The position numbers were made by a program, and so were the translations under genes. From Immersiella caudata (taxonomy: Eukaryota; Ascomycota; Sordariomycetes; Sordariales; Lasiosphaeriaceae): 64,000 nt of DNA. Below, one piece after another: positions 19,830 to 29,256 of the stretch; position 1 is the first letter of the stretch, and every line of letters starts with the position of its first letter. The notes beneath the pieces were generated by a model that saw only the letters and a list, made by a program, of their open reading frames with translations, had not been told where the DNA came from and did no database searches. The DNA lies in contig JAULSU010000007.1 of assembly GCA_030512335.1 (NCBI GenBank), positions 2,542,001 through 2,606,000 on the forward strand. The letters are read 5' to 3'.

Positions 19830-21776
19830 ATGCGTCTGCTCAACACCACAACCAAGCGACTCCAACTGTTCATGGGCGATGATGTCCCCAGATACGCCAT
19901 TCTCTCACACACTTGGGGTGCCGTCGAAATTACCCTGCAGGCACTAGAGGCGCGTCACCAAAACCCATCCGGCACCGACGTCGGAAACGAAACAAAAACT
20001 GCGTTCGACAAAATTCACAAATCTTGCGACATCGCCCTCCAAAATGGCTACCACTACATCTGGATCGACACGTGTTGCATCGATAAGACCAGTAGTGCCG
20101 AGCTTTCCGAGGCAATCAACTCCATGTTCCGCTGGTACAACGAGGCCGCAGTCTGCTACGCCTACCTGTCCGATCTCTCTCCGTCCTCTTTCACTCTGTC
20201 AAGAGACACCCTCAACAAATGCAGGTGGTTCTCCCGAGGCTGGACCCTGCAAGAATTGATCGCACCCCGCCACGTACACTTCTACGATGCGACCTGGACG
20301 CTGCGGGGGACTAAGGACTCTCTCCGCCACGTCATTTCAGACGCCACAAGAATTGATACCTCGATACTAGCCGATCCTGCCCGGATGTACAGCATTCCTG
20401 CAGCGAGAAAGATGTCGTGGGCCGCCGGTCGCCGCACCACGCGCGTCGAGGATCTTGCGTATTGCTTGCTGGGGTTGTTCGACATCAACTTCCCGCTGCT
20501 CTATGGGGAAGGCACAAAGGCTTTCAGGCGGCTGCAGGAGGAGATCATGAAGCAAACTAGCGACATGAGCCTCCTCGCCTGGATTCCCGACACAACCGAC
20601 GAGCCGGTCCGGGAGATCTGGGCAAGGTCCCCCTCCGAGTTCGCCTGGCTTCGACTGCAGCCTGGACTGCTGCGAGTCAGGGGTCAGTTCAATCATGATA
20701 TCGACATCTCGAACAAAGGCCTCCGTGTCTCTGCGCATCTGATAGAGCTCCCTTTATCGTTTTCCAGCGACAAGCCAGGCCCATCCCAGCCATCTCAGGA
20801 CGGCGGCCAGGGTCCTCCCTATCACACCCACGTGCTGAACCTCAACTGCTCGCTAACCCGCATGACGTACATGGGGATCTGCCTCTACAAGTTCGGGCCG
20901 AATCTGTTCGTCCGAGATGTTAGCGGCGTGTGGGCCAAGCAAGTCATCATTCCACGATCGGCGAATCGCTTTTTCTTCCGGACACCGTCGCAACAAACAA
21001 CACAGATGTGGCTGCTTTCCGACCGCGACCTGCTTCAACCGTGGATGGCGGAGGACATGCCGTATCGAATACCGCGAAAAGTCTTTCGCGAGTTCAATCC
21101 ACGCTGTCAGAAGCTGCACTTCACATTCTCCTCCTTGCCCCCTTTCTCGGCGGACCCCAACACACCACCCCACTTCATCGACGGATTTGAAGTCACCGCT
21201 CTGCATGGATCCGTTTGGGATTCTTCAACGAGAACTCTACATACAGGGTGGAGCACACCAGTGGATCAGGAGATTCTCGTTGTGAAGTTCGGCTATTCTC
21301 ACTCTGATGTCTTCGACGCACCGACGCAGAATGTCGACACCGGCACCCTTATCATAGCCGTCGAAGGCCTGTCCACTGGCGGCGCTGTTCTTCTACTCTC
21401 GCCCACGAGTAGTTCCGGCTTGACAGCGCTGTCGACCGATTTCATTAGCAGCAACAGAAACCTCAACTTGATTGACCTCGTCCACTCCGAATTTCCCCAA
21501 ATCTTCGACGACCTCCTCCTAGACTGGACGGTACCTCAAGAGTTTCACATGCAACTCTGGCGTGGCGCTGGACGGGCATGGTGCATACGGGTTTTGGTGG
21601 AAGAGAAGAAAAAGGTGATCGGTATCCCTGCGACGACACCAGTCTTGAACATCAGAATTGAAATTGGGCTAGCTTCGAAACCGGTGACGGACGGATTGAG
21701 GGAGGCGGTCTTTACGGGGCTGGGCAAGCTCGCACAGGTTCCGAGACTGGACCCGTTTGGCTATCCGACGGTTTGA
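19830..21776 (+). CDS. HET-domain protein (HET-E/HET-D-type N-terminal HET)
   Basis: An intronless frame of 648 residues from the ATG that starts MRLLNTTTKRLQLFMGD, the usual beginning of this subfamily. HET motifs are intact at about 22-240: YAILSHTWGAVE, YIWIDTCCIDKTSSAEL, RGWTLQELIAPRHV, DLAYCLLGLFDINFPLLYGEG and RLQEEIMKQTSDMSLLAW. The remaining 400 residues have no NACHT, repeat or other recognised domain and may form the mixed C-terminal region seen in many stand-alone HET proteins. HET domains trigger the cell-death reaction of heterokaryon incompatibility. The predicted location is cytoplasm. No specific partner is evident nearby; the next element downstream is a decayed ATPase gene. 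Confidence 0.85.
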   Translation: MRLLNTTTKRLQLFMGDDVPRYAILSHTWGAVEITLQALEARHQNPSGTDVGNETKTAFDKIHKSCDIALQNGYHYIWIDTCCIDKTSSAELSEAINSMFRWYNEAAVCYAYLSDLSPSSFTLSRDTLNKCRWFSRGWTLQELIAPRHVHFYDATWTLRGTKDSLRHVISDATRIDTSILADPARMYSIPAARKMSWAAGRRTTRVEDLAYCLLGLFDINFPLLYGEGTKAFRRLQEEIMKQTSDMSLLAWIPDTTDEPVREIWARSPSEFAWLRLQPGLLRVRGQFNHDIDISNKGLRVSAHLIELPLSFSSDKPGPSQPSQDGGQGPPYHTHVLNLNCSLTRMTYMGICLYKFGPNLFVRDVSGVWAKQVIIPRSANRFFFRTPSQQTTQMWLLSDRDLLQPWMAEDMPYRIPRKVFREFNPRCQKLHFTFSSLPPFSADPNTPPHFIDGFEVTALHGSVWDSSTRTLHTGWSTPVDQEILVVKFGYSHSDVFDAPTQNVDTGTLIIAVEGLSTGGAVLLLSPTSSSGLTALSTDFISSNRNLNLIDLVHSEFPQIFDDLLLDWTVPQEFHMQLWRGAGRAWCIRVLVEEKKKVIGIPATTPVLNIRIEIGLASKPVTDGLREAVFTGLGKLAQVPRLDPFGYPTV

Positions 21777-22021
21777 AAGAATGATTCTTTACGACCCGGA
21801 TGGCAGGAGAACATAGCCCGTTCGACATTGAGGAACTCGGAATGGTGGAGAGCGGTTAGGTGATTGGGAGCCTCTGCACTGGACCCGACAGAGTGGCGGG
21901 CTCAAGTTTAAGATGCAGCTCTTTTAACTTTAGCGCCGTGAGTGGTGAGACTGGCTGAACTGGCCGTGCCGCAGCACATTTTGGGGGCAGGTGGCTTTTA
22001 TATACTTCAGCAGCCATCGCA

Positions 22022-23737
22022 ATGGCAGGACCAGCGCCCCCCTTAACAGACGTGGCTGAAGCGCAGAACCTGGTGAAAAGCATCGCCCTCAGCCATGACC
22101 ATTTGTCAGATGAAGGCTATTCCGGGACAGACCCCGCAAACCGCCAGCATGTGAAGCAGGTTTGGAGGAACATGGTCGTATCCAACAGTTCCGCTGCCAA
22201 GTAGGTGTGCCGCAGTCTCTGTCCTGAAACCTGACTGACTCTGAGGCGCATCCTAGACTGGCCAAGAACATATACTTGGGCATGCTCTCTCATGAGTGGA
22301 ACGAAGCTGAGGCGCTGCCGGGACCCATAGCGAGGATGACCTTCACGCTGCACGATGGTGGCGTCCAAGCTGCTCACCACAAGAGCATCGCCGACGAGCT
22401 CGGAGAGCTCCATCCTTCGATGACGCTCTTCTTAAAGAACATTGGACGCATCGAACTTGACTACTTCGACAGGACCGGAAGCAAAACAAAGAGCACGGTC
22501 AAAACTCGCGCCATCTCTGCTATTCCACATCGACTGATCCTCGAAACTTGCAACACCGCGGACTGCCATTCTCTCGAGACTAAAACTACAAGCTCCAGGC
22601 TAAATTAACACTTAATGAAAGAGTCCGCTACTGGGTTTGCAAGGAATGAAGTCGCACTTACTCACCAGCTGAGGAGGCATCCCAGGCTTAGTCGAAGACC
22701 GAAGGGATCCTCGCATTCCCTCTCGACGAGAACTCAGTCCCCGTCGACCAACCCCAGAATATTCTGCATTCTTACCAATATGCCATGCCGGCTTTAACGT
22801 AAATATTTGCCTGTTGAGCGGTTGGACGGCAGCACATTTGCTTACGTCCCCCAGTTCTTGATCCACAGCGACTTGGTCACGCGCAGCAACCGCGAAAGCA
22901 TCGACATAAGCTCGCCTCGGAATCAAGGCATCTAAAACCATATTGCTAGCACCTTCGTGTCAGCTGTAAAGCAGATGTTCCAGGATCGCCAACTGCAGCT
23001 CCAATGAATGCGGTTTCTTCCGTCACCCACAGGCCATCGCATCAAGAGTCCTGTCACATCAATGACAGCTTCTGGAATGTATTCGCCGATCCACCGAAAC
23101 AGAAGCTCCTCAGTGTAGAGATCATGGTGCCCCATCTCGGAGAATCCTTACGAACCATCAAGGAGGTTAAACGCTTCCCTGAAGCACCAGCCTTCCGTGA
23201 TCAGCACGGCGATCCTCTCGTCGATGATCTGGACGTCCAGGCTGCCTCAAAGGCTGCGGAGGTACCGGCTGCAAGGACATCCAACCTTGGGGCCGTGGCG
23301 AAGAGGTATCTGATCTGCGGTACACCGACGTTGGTGTTCTTACCACTTTCTTGATCGAATGGGGTCACCTTTCGACTGAAGAATGGGTGGGTAAGGCGTC
23401 GGAATACTACTTTGCGGTCAAATCCACGCCATGAAGCTGCAACAACCCGTTTTACATGTTAGGGGGACAGCAGAGAAAGGTATCATTTTTGTATTTGGCC
23501 ACTGCTAGATTGATGGCTTACTCTTTTGTCTTCAGATGGCAGAGCTGTGCAGCCAAGAGGGCAAGTCCGTGTACCTCATCTTCCACGTTTTCAAAATGCT
23601 CAGCGAGAAGGTCGACGTCAGGCTGTACGTCAATCCAGTCGAGCTTGAGCGACAGAGAACGCTGCATTTCTCACCGGACAACTACACGGTGACACCAACA
23701 GCCAACAGAAAGCGAAAGCAAATTCGGAAACTCTGAC
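22022..23737 (+). pseudogene. relic of a sacsin/NO VEIN-type HATPase protein
   Basis: Pieces of a large fungal HATPase protein occur in order but in shifting frames. At 22022 is MAGPAPPLTDVAEAQNLVKS with a plausible intron at 22203-22258, followed by LAKNIYLG, where the ATP-binding segment normally continues (FELLQNADD in relatives). Here about 400 residues of the ATP site are gone and the sequence jumps to ELHPSMTLFLKNIGRIELDY. Then TGFARNE, ILAFPLDENSVPV (another frame, near 22710-22750), FWNVFADPP and FRDQHGDPLVDDL follow. The last piece is LIFHVFKMLSEKVDVRLYVN near 23590. Internal deletion and several frameshifts make it non-functional. Relatives are 1500 residues or more and are often associated with fungal STAND or immune loci. 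Identification is from remembered family patterns. Confidence 0.55.
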
Positions 23738-23871
23738 GAAACCGAGAAGAGACAGCGGCGTATGTCGGACACAGGCAGCGCTGGATGATTTCCCTTGTAC
23801 CATTGCCACCCAACTGGCTAGAATAGCCAAAGCTTCATAACTCGATGCCCAACAGCATTCTCCCGTTCCAC

Positions 23872-25177
23872 TTACTTCCCCGCTGGCTTGATCCCCATCT
23901 TGAAGACCGGACTATTATCAAAATTCTCATAATCGTGAAATGCCGCCGCCTGCAACCTCGAAATCTCCACCTCCTCCCCCCTCTCCACCACCCCCCGATC
24001 GTACCCCTCCATCGCCTCCTTTAAACTCATCCTCCCCTCCTTCACCTCCACCATGGCCTTCACGAACTCATCCGCATCCTTGATCGCCAAATTCCCGCCC
24101 TGCCCCCGATGAAACGTCATACTATGCGCCGCATCTCCCGCGAGCGTGACCCTCCCCTCGCGATTATCCCACTTTCTCGGATGCCAAATCCGCAACTGGT
24201 CCGCCCCAATACTGATATCCTCACTCAACCACTCCACCACCGACCTGTACGGATCCGCCCACCCCTCCATCTTCGCACGCAGCCGCTCCAGCCGATTCGG
24301 CGCGTTCTCCTCGTCCTCCTTGTCCTGAATCGGCCAGGTAACCAACACGTAAAACACCCACGTCTCCGGACGTTCCAAGTCCGGCTTGTCGAGCAGGAAC
24401 AACCCCATGTACATGCTCTTCGGATGCGGCGCGACGTCCACGGAGGGATTCATCTGCTCGTCCAGCCAGATTGCCTTGTCGGCGGGCAAGCTAAAGGGAA
24501 AGTTCATGAAGGCGTAGGGGAGGACTTCCTGCGCGGCGAGGTTCTCGCCGAGGAGACACTTGCGGACTTGGGAGGAGCCGCCGTCGCAGCCGATGACGAC
24601 GGAGCCGGTGGTGGAAGTGCCGTCGGCGAAGTTGGCTCGCACGGTGGAGGGGGTGGGATAGGTGAGGGAGAGGAGCTTTTTGCCGTAGGAGAGGTTGAGG
24701 CCCGAGGAGAGGACGCGTTTGGTTTTTTGGATTTGCATGCGGCGCACGCCGGAGGGGTAGAGGACGCGGATTTTGGTGGCTGGGACGGATGTTAGTGTGA
24801 TGGAAAATGGGATGGGGGTAGAGTACTTACCGCCGGTGGCGCCATCGCGGATAAGGACGCCTTGGGCACTGGCGTCGGTGATGGAAAGGGAGGTGTCGGG
24901 CTGGCAGAACTGGAGGCTGGGAATGAGATCCTCGGGGAGGAGGGATTCGAGAAGGGGGAGCGCCCAGCTCAGGGTGATGCCCCAGTTGCGATCGCGGGGG
25001 GTGGTTTCGCGGTCAACGAGCTCGTAGGAAATGTTGTGCTTGCGGAGGCCATGGGCGACTGCTATGCCGGCGAGCCCTGGTGTTGTTTAGTAAGTGATGA
25101 GATGGATGCGGCTCGTTCAGCTCACCGGCGCCGACCACGATGATGTGGAGGGGCTTTGGTTCCACTACCGTTCCCAT
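23872..25177 (-). CDS. FAD-dependent monooxygenase (salicylate hydroxylase-like)
   Basis: Three exons (25177-25126, 25076-24831, 24779-23872) in consistent phase give 401 residues. The Rossmann motif GAGLAG (residues 16-21) spans the first splice site; VVIGCDGGSSQVRK is the DG motif; VTLAGDAAHSMTFHRGQGGN carries the GD motif that contacts FAD ribose. This places it in the PF01494 class A flavoprotein hydroxylases (aromatic or polyketide hydroxylation using NAD(P)H and O2). Length and motif order are normal and all key motifs are intact. There is no membrane segment, so the protein is probably cytosolic. The substrate cannot be told. No backbone synthase or other cluster gene is next to it, so a secondary-metabolite role is open. 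Confidence 0.85.
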
Positions 25178-25548
25178 TGTGAAGTGGTGAACCCGAGACG
25201 GGGCAAATCCTGCAGCGTTCTTTGCCCTAGAAAATGAACCTCTGCAAAGGAACTTTGAGGAGATCTGACCAGAATATTTTTGTCGAGAAGGGAGTGATCA
25301 GCAAAAGCCCTGCCCTACCGAGACCCGAATATCGACCTACCGTCCCGCCAACGGACTTCCCCAGAGCCGCGAATCGTCCGCCCACTGACCAAAGACCAAT
25401 GGTTTCGGGCACTGAATCATGCAGATCGACCACCACTCGACCCCGCTCCGACGTGGTACAATCGACCCCTCTCTAAGATTCCACCGACCCCTCATCTTTG
25501 CCTCAAAGCTTCAAAAGAAAGCTCAACACGGAAACGACACAAGTCGCG
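25178..25548. other. shared upstream region of the divergent monooxygenase and aldolase genes
   Basis: About 370 bp between two divergent start codons, so it must carry both promoters. No clear palindromic operator is seen. The aldolase frame is open further upstream but lacks an ATG there. Confidence 0.5.
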
Positions 25549-26439
25549 ATGGACTGGTACTCCAACCCCTCATCCCACTCAACCGACTGGAACACCCAAA
25601 ATATCAATGAACTGAAGCGCAAACTCATCACAGCCAACCACATCCTCCACCAACAGGATGTAGTTGATGCATATGGCCACATCTCGGTGCGCTGCCCCGG
25701 GGCGCCCGATCGCTACCTGATGTGCGGATACATGGCACCAGGGTTGGTGACGTCCCCGGACGATCTCATCGAATACTGGGTCAAGGACTCTTCACCGGTT
25801 TCTCCGGATGCGAAAAAGGGATATTCGGAGCGCTTCATCCACGGGGAGATGTTCAAGAGGTTTCCAGGTGTCAACTGCGTGGTTCACAGCCATGCCGAGG
25901 CGGTGTTGCCGTATGTGACGAGTGGCGTGCCATTGATGCCCGTTTTTCACATGGCTGGGTTTCTTGGTGAGTTATTTGCGCTGTTGTGTGACTGGTTGTT
26001 GACAGCGAAAGGGCATGATGTTCCCGTGTTCGATATCGCGACGGTCTACTCCGATGGCGAGCAGGAGGACCTGCTTGTACGGAACTCTCATCTCGGTACA
26101 GCGCTTGCATCCAAGTTTGGGACAAGTGATGTCGACCCATCGTCTCCCGAACACTCTGTCGTTTTGATGCGCCGTCACGGCTACACCACGCATGGCAAGG
26201 ACATCGAGACAGCGGTATACCGGGCCATCTACACCAAGGTCAACGCCGGCGTGCAAACGAATGCGATGCTTCTCAGATCCGCCATGCCATCGACCATGAA
26301 ACCGAAATTTGAGCTTGAACCCCTGACCGACGACCAGTGCAAGGGCTGTATCAAGATGAACGAAGGGACTCAGGACAAACCCTGGAAACTGTGGGCAGCT
26401 GAAGTAGAAAAGTCGTCTTTGTATATTAATCGCGGATGA
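25549..26439 (+). CDS. class II aldolase/adducin-family protein
   Basis: Starting at the first in-frame ATG (MDWYSNPSSHSTDW), the uninterrupted frame gives 296 residues. The zinc-site motif is visible: FPGVNCVVHSHAEAVLPYV (HSH pair) with a further His in LMRRHGYTTHG, and AYGHISVR near the N terminus. Members cleave or epimerise sugar phosphates or related hydroxy-acids; fungal members of this type are mostly uncharacterised. Between FLG and HDVPVFDIA an insertion of about 13 residues coincides with a GTGAGT...ACAG segment of 39 nt (25967-26005) that could be a very short in-frame intron; removing it gives 283 residues and a better family fit. Divergently transcribed with the FAD monooxygenase. 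Confidence 0.75.
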   Translation: MDWYSNPSSHSTDWNTQNINELKRKLITANHILHQQDVVDAYGHISVRCPGAPDRYLMCGYMAPGLVTSPDDLIEYWVKDSSPVSPDAKKGYSERFIHGEMFKRFPGVNCVVHSHAEAVLPYVTSGVPLMPVFHMAGFLGELFALLCDWLLTAKGHDVPVFDIATVYSDGEQEDLLVRNSHLGTALASKFGTSDVDPSSPEHSVVLMRRHGYTTHGKDIETAVYRAIYTKVNAGVQTNAMLLRSAMPSTMKPKFELEPLTDDQCKGCIKMNEGTQDKPWKLWAAEVEKSSLYINRG

Positions 26440-26518
26440 ATGAACACGCGCCCCAGACCTCGCTCATTAGTAGTCTTGACCAATACCCCGTACCACCAAA
26501 ACAAACCCCACCATCACC

Positions 26519-27376
26519 CTAAACCTCAACTCCCGTAATCCAAGCAACACCCGCCTTCACAATCCTCTCCACAACCTCCAACTCCTCCCCATCCCTCGGC
26601 GCATACACCATCGTCCACCCGCTCCTCACAAACTGCAACGGAAACCTCTGCCCCCACCCCGCCTCCATCACCTTCCTCGCATCCGGCCCGCTCAACCAAA
26701 CATGCAAGCTATTATCCGCCGGATGCGCATGCGCAATTTCCCTCTTGAGCATCTGATCCTCCCTTGCCAGCCGATTCAGCGTAGCCACGCTCTCCAGTGC
26801 GTACAGCCCGTCAGTGGAGCGGCCCTCTGTATGGGACGGCTTGGTTTCGAGGAGTTCGGGATGTTCGGCGGCGAGGCGGTGGACGAAGGATTGGAGGCGC
26901 TCGCGCGTCTCGGCGTCGATGGGTTCGGGGACTTGGCGTTGCGGCATGATGCGCGGCATGATGCGGGGCCGGGGGCCGGAGCGGGGCGGGAGGGCAGAGT
27001 GGAGGTAGGACGGCCCGGCGGTGGAGTGGGGGGAGGGGTCTAGGAGGTTGGGGCCGGACAGGAGGTGCTGGAGGCGGATCTTGGTCATGCGGAGGTAGCC
27101 GCTGGGCGGAGGGTTAGGGTTGGGTCAGGATGTTGAAAGGATGGGAGGGGAGGCTTACCGCCAGGTTGGAGGGGTGCCGCCGGTGCCGAAGGCTTTCCAG
27201 GCGAAGAAGTCGTTGAGTGTCCTGGGGGTGGGTTAGCTTGAGCTCACGTGGCACGTGGGACGGGATGGGATTGAGGGAGCGGACCAGGCGAGACCAAGGA
27301 TGGCGGTCGTGGAGAGGGCGGTTAGGGCCGGCCGTGAGGATGCGGCGATGAGCAGGCGGTCTGTTAGGGCCGTCAT
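26519..27376 (-). CDS. luciferase-domain (PF17648-type) protein
   Basis: Minus strand, probably three exons: 27376 to about 27285, 27221-27159 and 27101-26519, about 245 residues. The second join (TPPTWR to GYLRMTKI) fits cleanly. The first donor is uncertain: the best-phased choice is a weak GTCCGC at 27284. An N-terminal hydrophobic stretch (LTALSTTAILGLAW) may anchor or target the protein. The C-terminal half carries the domain hallmarks: EIAHAHPADNSLHVWLSG, EAGWGQRFPL and MVYAPRDGEELEVVERI. Despite its Pfam name there is no evidence for light production; these are conserved fungal proteins of unknown function. Confidence 0.65.
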
Positions 27377-27795
27377 GCTGGGCGGCGATGATGAGAGAAT
27401 GGGATGGGGGACGGGAGGCTGTTGAGATGTGAGTAAAGTGAAGTTGAAATTGATGCCGTCGGGCGCGGTGGGGGTCCGTTTGGCCCAAGCTCCTTCCTCC
27501 CTGCCGTTGTTGTTTCAGTGGCTGACGTAACTCGTGCGACGCGGCAACAGTGGCGTTTTTGTTGTGTCTAAGCTGCAACCACCAAACTTCGCTGATCGAC
27601 ATCGGGACACGAAAACACCAAAGTTCGCGCTGGCAACTGGCTTCAGTGCCTCCGATTGCGGGTAGACAGAATCGAAGACCCTACAAGCTCTTGGGCTTCC
27701 AGCACACTCAGACGGCTAAATCCAGCCTGCGCACAAAGGGTCAAATGGGCAACAAAATTTCTTCCTAGCAACCCTAACCCTAGAGGTACAGTCCA
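27377..27795. other. intergenic, no gene seen
   Basis: Upstream of the luciferase-domain gene and downstream of the NmrA-family gene. No coding frame is supported. CCTAACCCTAGAGG near 27771 is a single telomere-like word, not an array. Confidence 0.5.
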
Positions 27796-28767
27796 TCACT
27801 CCCCTCCGTGCTTCCAGCCTCCCTTCGGACTCTCAAGCTGAAGCGGATGCTTGTTCTGATACTCCTCAAAGGTAGTCAACTTCCCCCGTACAATCTTTGC
27901 TCCCTCGGCAACCAGCTCCGCAGTTCCCGGGCCAAAGTATCCAAACTCGTGGCCGTAGTTGAACGCGTCGATAAAAATGTCAGCCGCAAAGTTCGGCAGC
28001 GTCGCCCGCATCTCCTCCTCAGACACCTGCCTCACGGCGATTTCCTTCCCTGTCGTCTTGCCCAGAATGGCAGCCACCTCCTCCATCGTATGCAGCGACG
28101 CAGCAGCATGAACCCTCTTCCCCCCAAACTTCTCGGGCTCAGCCAGGATGGCCGTCACGAATTTTCCAGTATCCGCAAAGGCGTCGATGAACGGCAGCAC
28201 CTCCTTTGGCGAGGTATGACGGACAATCTCCCACGTTCCATCAGAGGTCGGGCGCGGCGCCAGGAAGGACTGCGACTCGAAGTTGTCCATGAAGTAGCCC
28301 AGACTGATAAAGGCGCTCTGGATCGGCAACGTCCGGATGTACTCCTCACCCTTGGCTTTGGCGTCGAAGGGAATGACGGCCTTGTACTTTCCGCCGGAGA
28401 TGTCGACCACCGAGGGGAGGGTGCTGAAGATGATGTGCTTGACCCCCTGGTTCACTGCTGCGTCGGCGATGTGTTTCACGCTGCTGAACTGGACCTCGAA
28501 AGCGTCTGGACCGAACGCAGGAGCGGTCATGGCGAAGACGGTATGAACGCCACGGAGGGCTGTCTCGAGAGAGACCTGGTCATTGGCGTCTCCTGCCGCG
28601 ATCTCGACGCCCCTTTCCCGAAGTCGTTTGATCTTGTCGGTGTTCACATCCCGGGTGATGGCTCGGATCTTGAACTGCTGGGAGATTTCAGGGTCCGACA
28701 ACACGTTGTTGATGACAGAGCTTCCCTGGCGGCCAGTGGCCCCGAAGACGGCGAGGATTTTGGGCAT
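27796..28767 (-). CDS. NmrA-like NAD(P)-binding protein
   Basis: A single exon of 323 residues from ATG at 28767. The N terminus is a Rossmann fold with GATGRQG at residues 9-15, the GxxGxxG form of the NmrA/HSCARG group within atypical short-chain dehydrogenases. Other family traits are AITRDVNTDKIKRL (cofactor specificity region), GVKHIIFSTLPSV and ISLGYFMDNF. The Tyr-x-x-x-Lys catalytic pair of true dehydrogenases is not seen, which fits a redox-sensing regulator such as NmrA or an isoflavone-reductase-like enzyme. It is divergent from a Zn2Cys6 factor with 489 bp between starts, so co-regulation or a sensor-regulator partnership is plausible but inferred. Confidence 0.85.
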   Translation of the reverse strand: MPKILAVFGATGRQGSSVINNVLSDPEISQQFKIRAITRDVNTDKIKRLRERGVEIAAGDANDQVSLETALRGVHTVFAMTAPAFGPDAFEVQFSSVKHIADAAVNQGVKHIIFSTLPSVVDISGGKYKAVIPFDAKAKGEEYIRTLPIQSAFISLGYFMDNFESQSFLAPRPTSDGTWEIVRHTSPKEVLPFIDAFADTGKFVTAILAEPEKFGGKRVHAAASLHTMEEVAAILGKTTGKEIAVRQVSEEEMRATLPNFAADIFIDAFNYGHEFGYFGPGTAELVAEGAKIVRGKLTTFEEYQNKHPLQLESPKGGWKHGGE

Positions 28768-29256
28768 GTTGATGCTGAGGTATGATGTTGTCTTGATCTG
28801 CTGTCCGTGTCACTTTCCCTGAAACCCAGCCCCATTATATATGCTTGAATCGGTTCAAGTTGACGACTTTTTCGGGCCTGGGACGACATCCGTCCGACCA
28901 GCTGACAAATGGGTGGATTGGGGCATCCGGACAAAATGTGCCGATGAGAGCGGCCCCTGATTGGTCAATTCGGATTTGCCCTTTGATCACTCGCGATCCT
29001 CTCCATTCCCGACCTCCCTTACTAGAGGACGCCGATCACGGCAGAAGAATCCCTCCGTTCAGAATCACACCAGTTTCTCAAGTCTACAGTTTGCATCCAG
29101 CAGCGGCGATTTCCAAGGGGTTCTGGGGCAGGACAAACAGGAGGATCGAAGGATTGCTGACACACCTTATCAGCACGTGATGGACGCGTCTCAGCCACAA
29201 ACGACGACAACCCGAGTTGAAACGTTGACGTGGACGGAACATCGAACAGAATCAGA
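28768..29256. promoter_or_regulatory. bidirectional promoter of the NmrA-like gene and a Zn2Cys6 factor
   Basis: A 489-bp region between divergent starts. It contains a CATTATATATG (TATA-like) near 28831-28842 oriented toward the NmrA gene and several CGG/CCG half-sites (near 28870-28935, including TCCGG). No perfect inverted pair stands out. Confidence 0.4.

Noticed and set aside
24109..24795. Plus-strand open frame opposite the FAD monooxygenase
   Set aside because: Arg/Pro-rich shadow of a GC-biased gene; the minus strand has three-exon phase consistency and flavin motifs.
27808..28785. Plus-strand open frame opposite the NmrA-like gene
   Set aside because: No motif and it mirrors the Rossmann-fold gene codon for codon.
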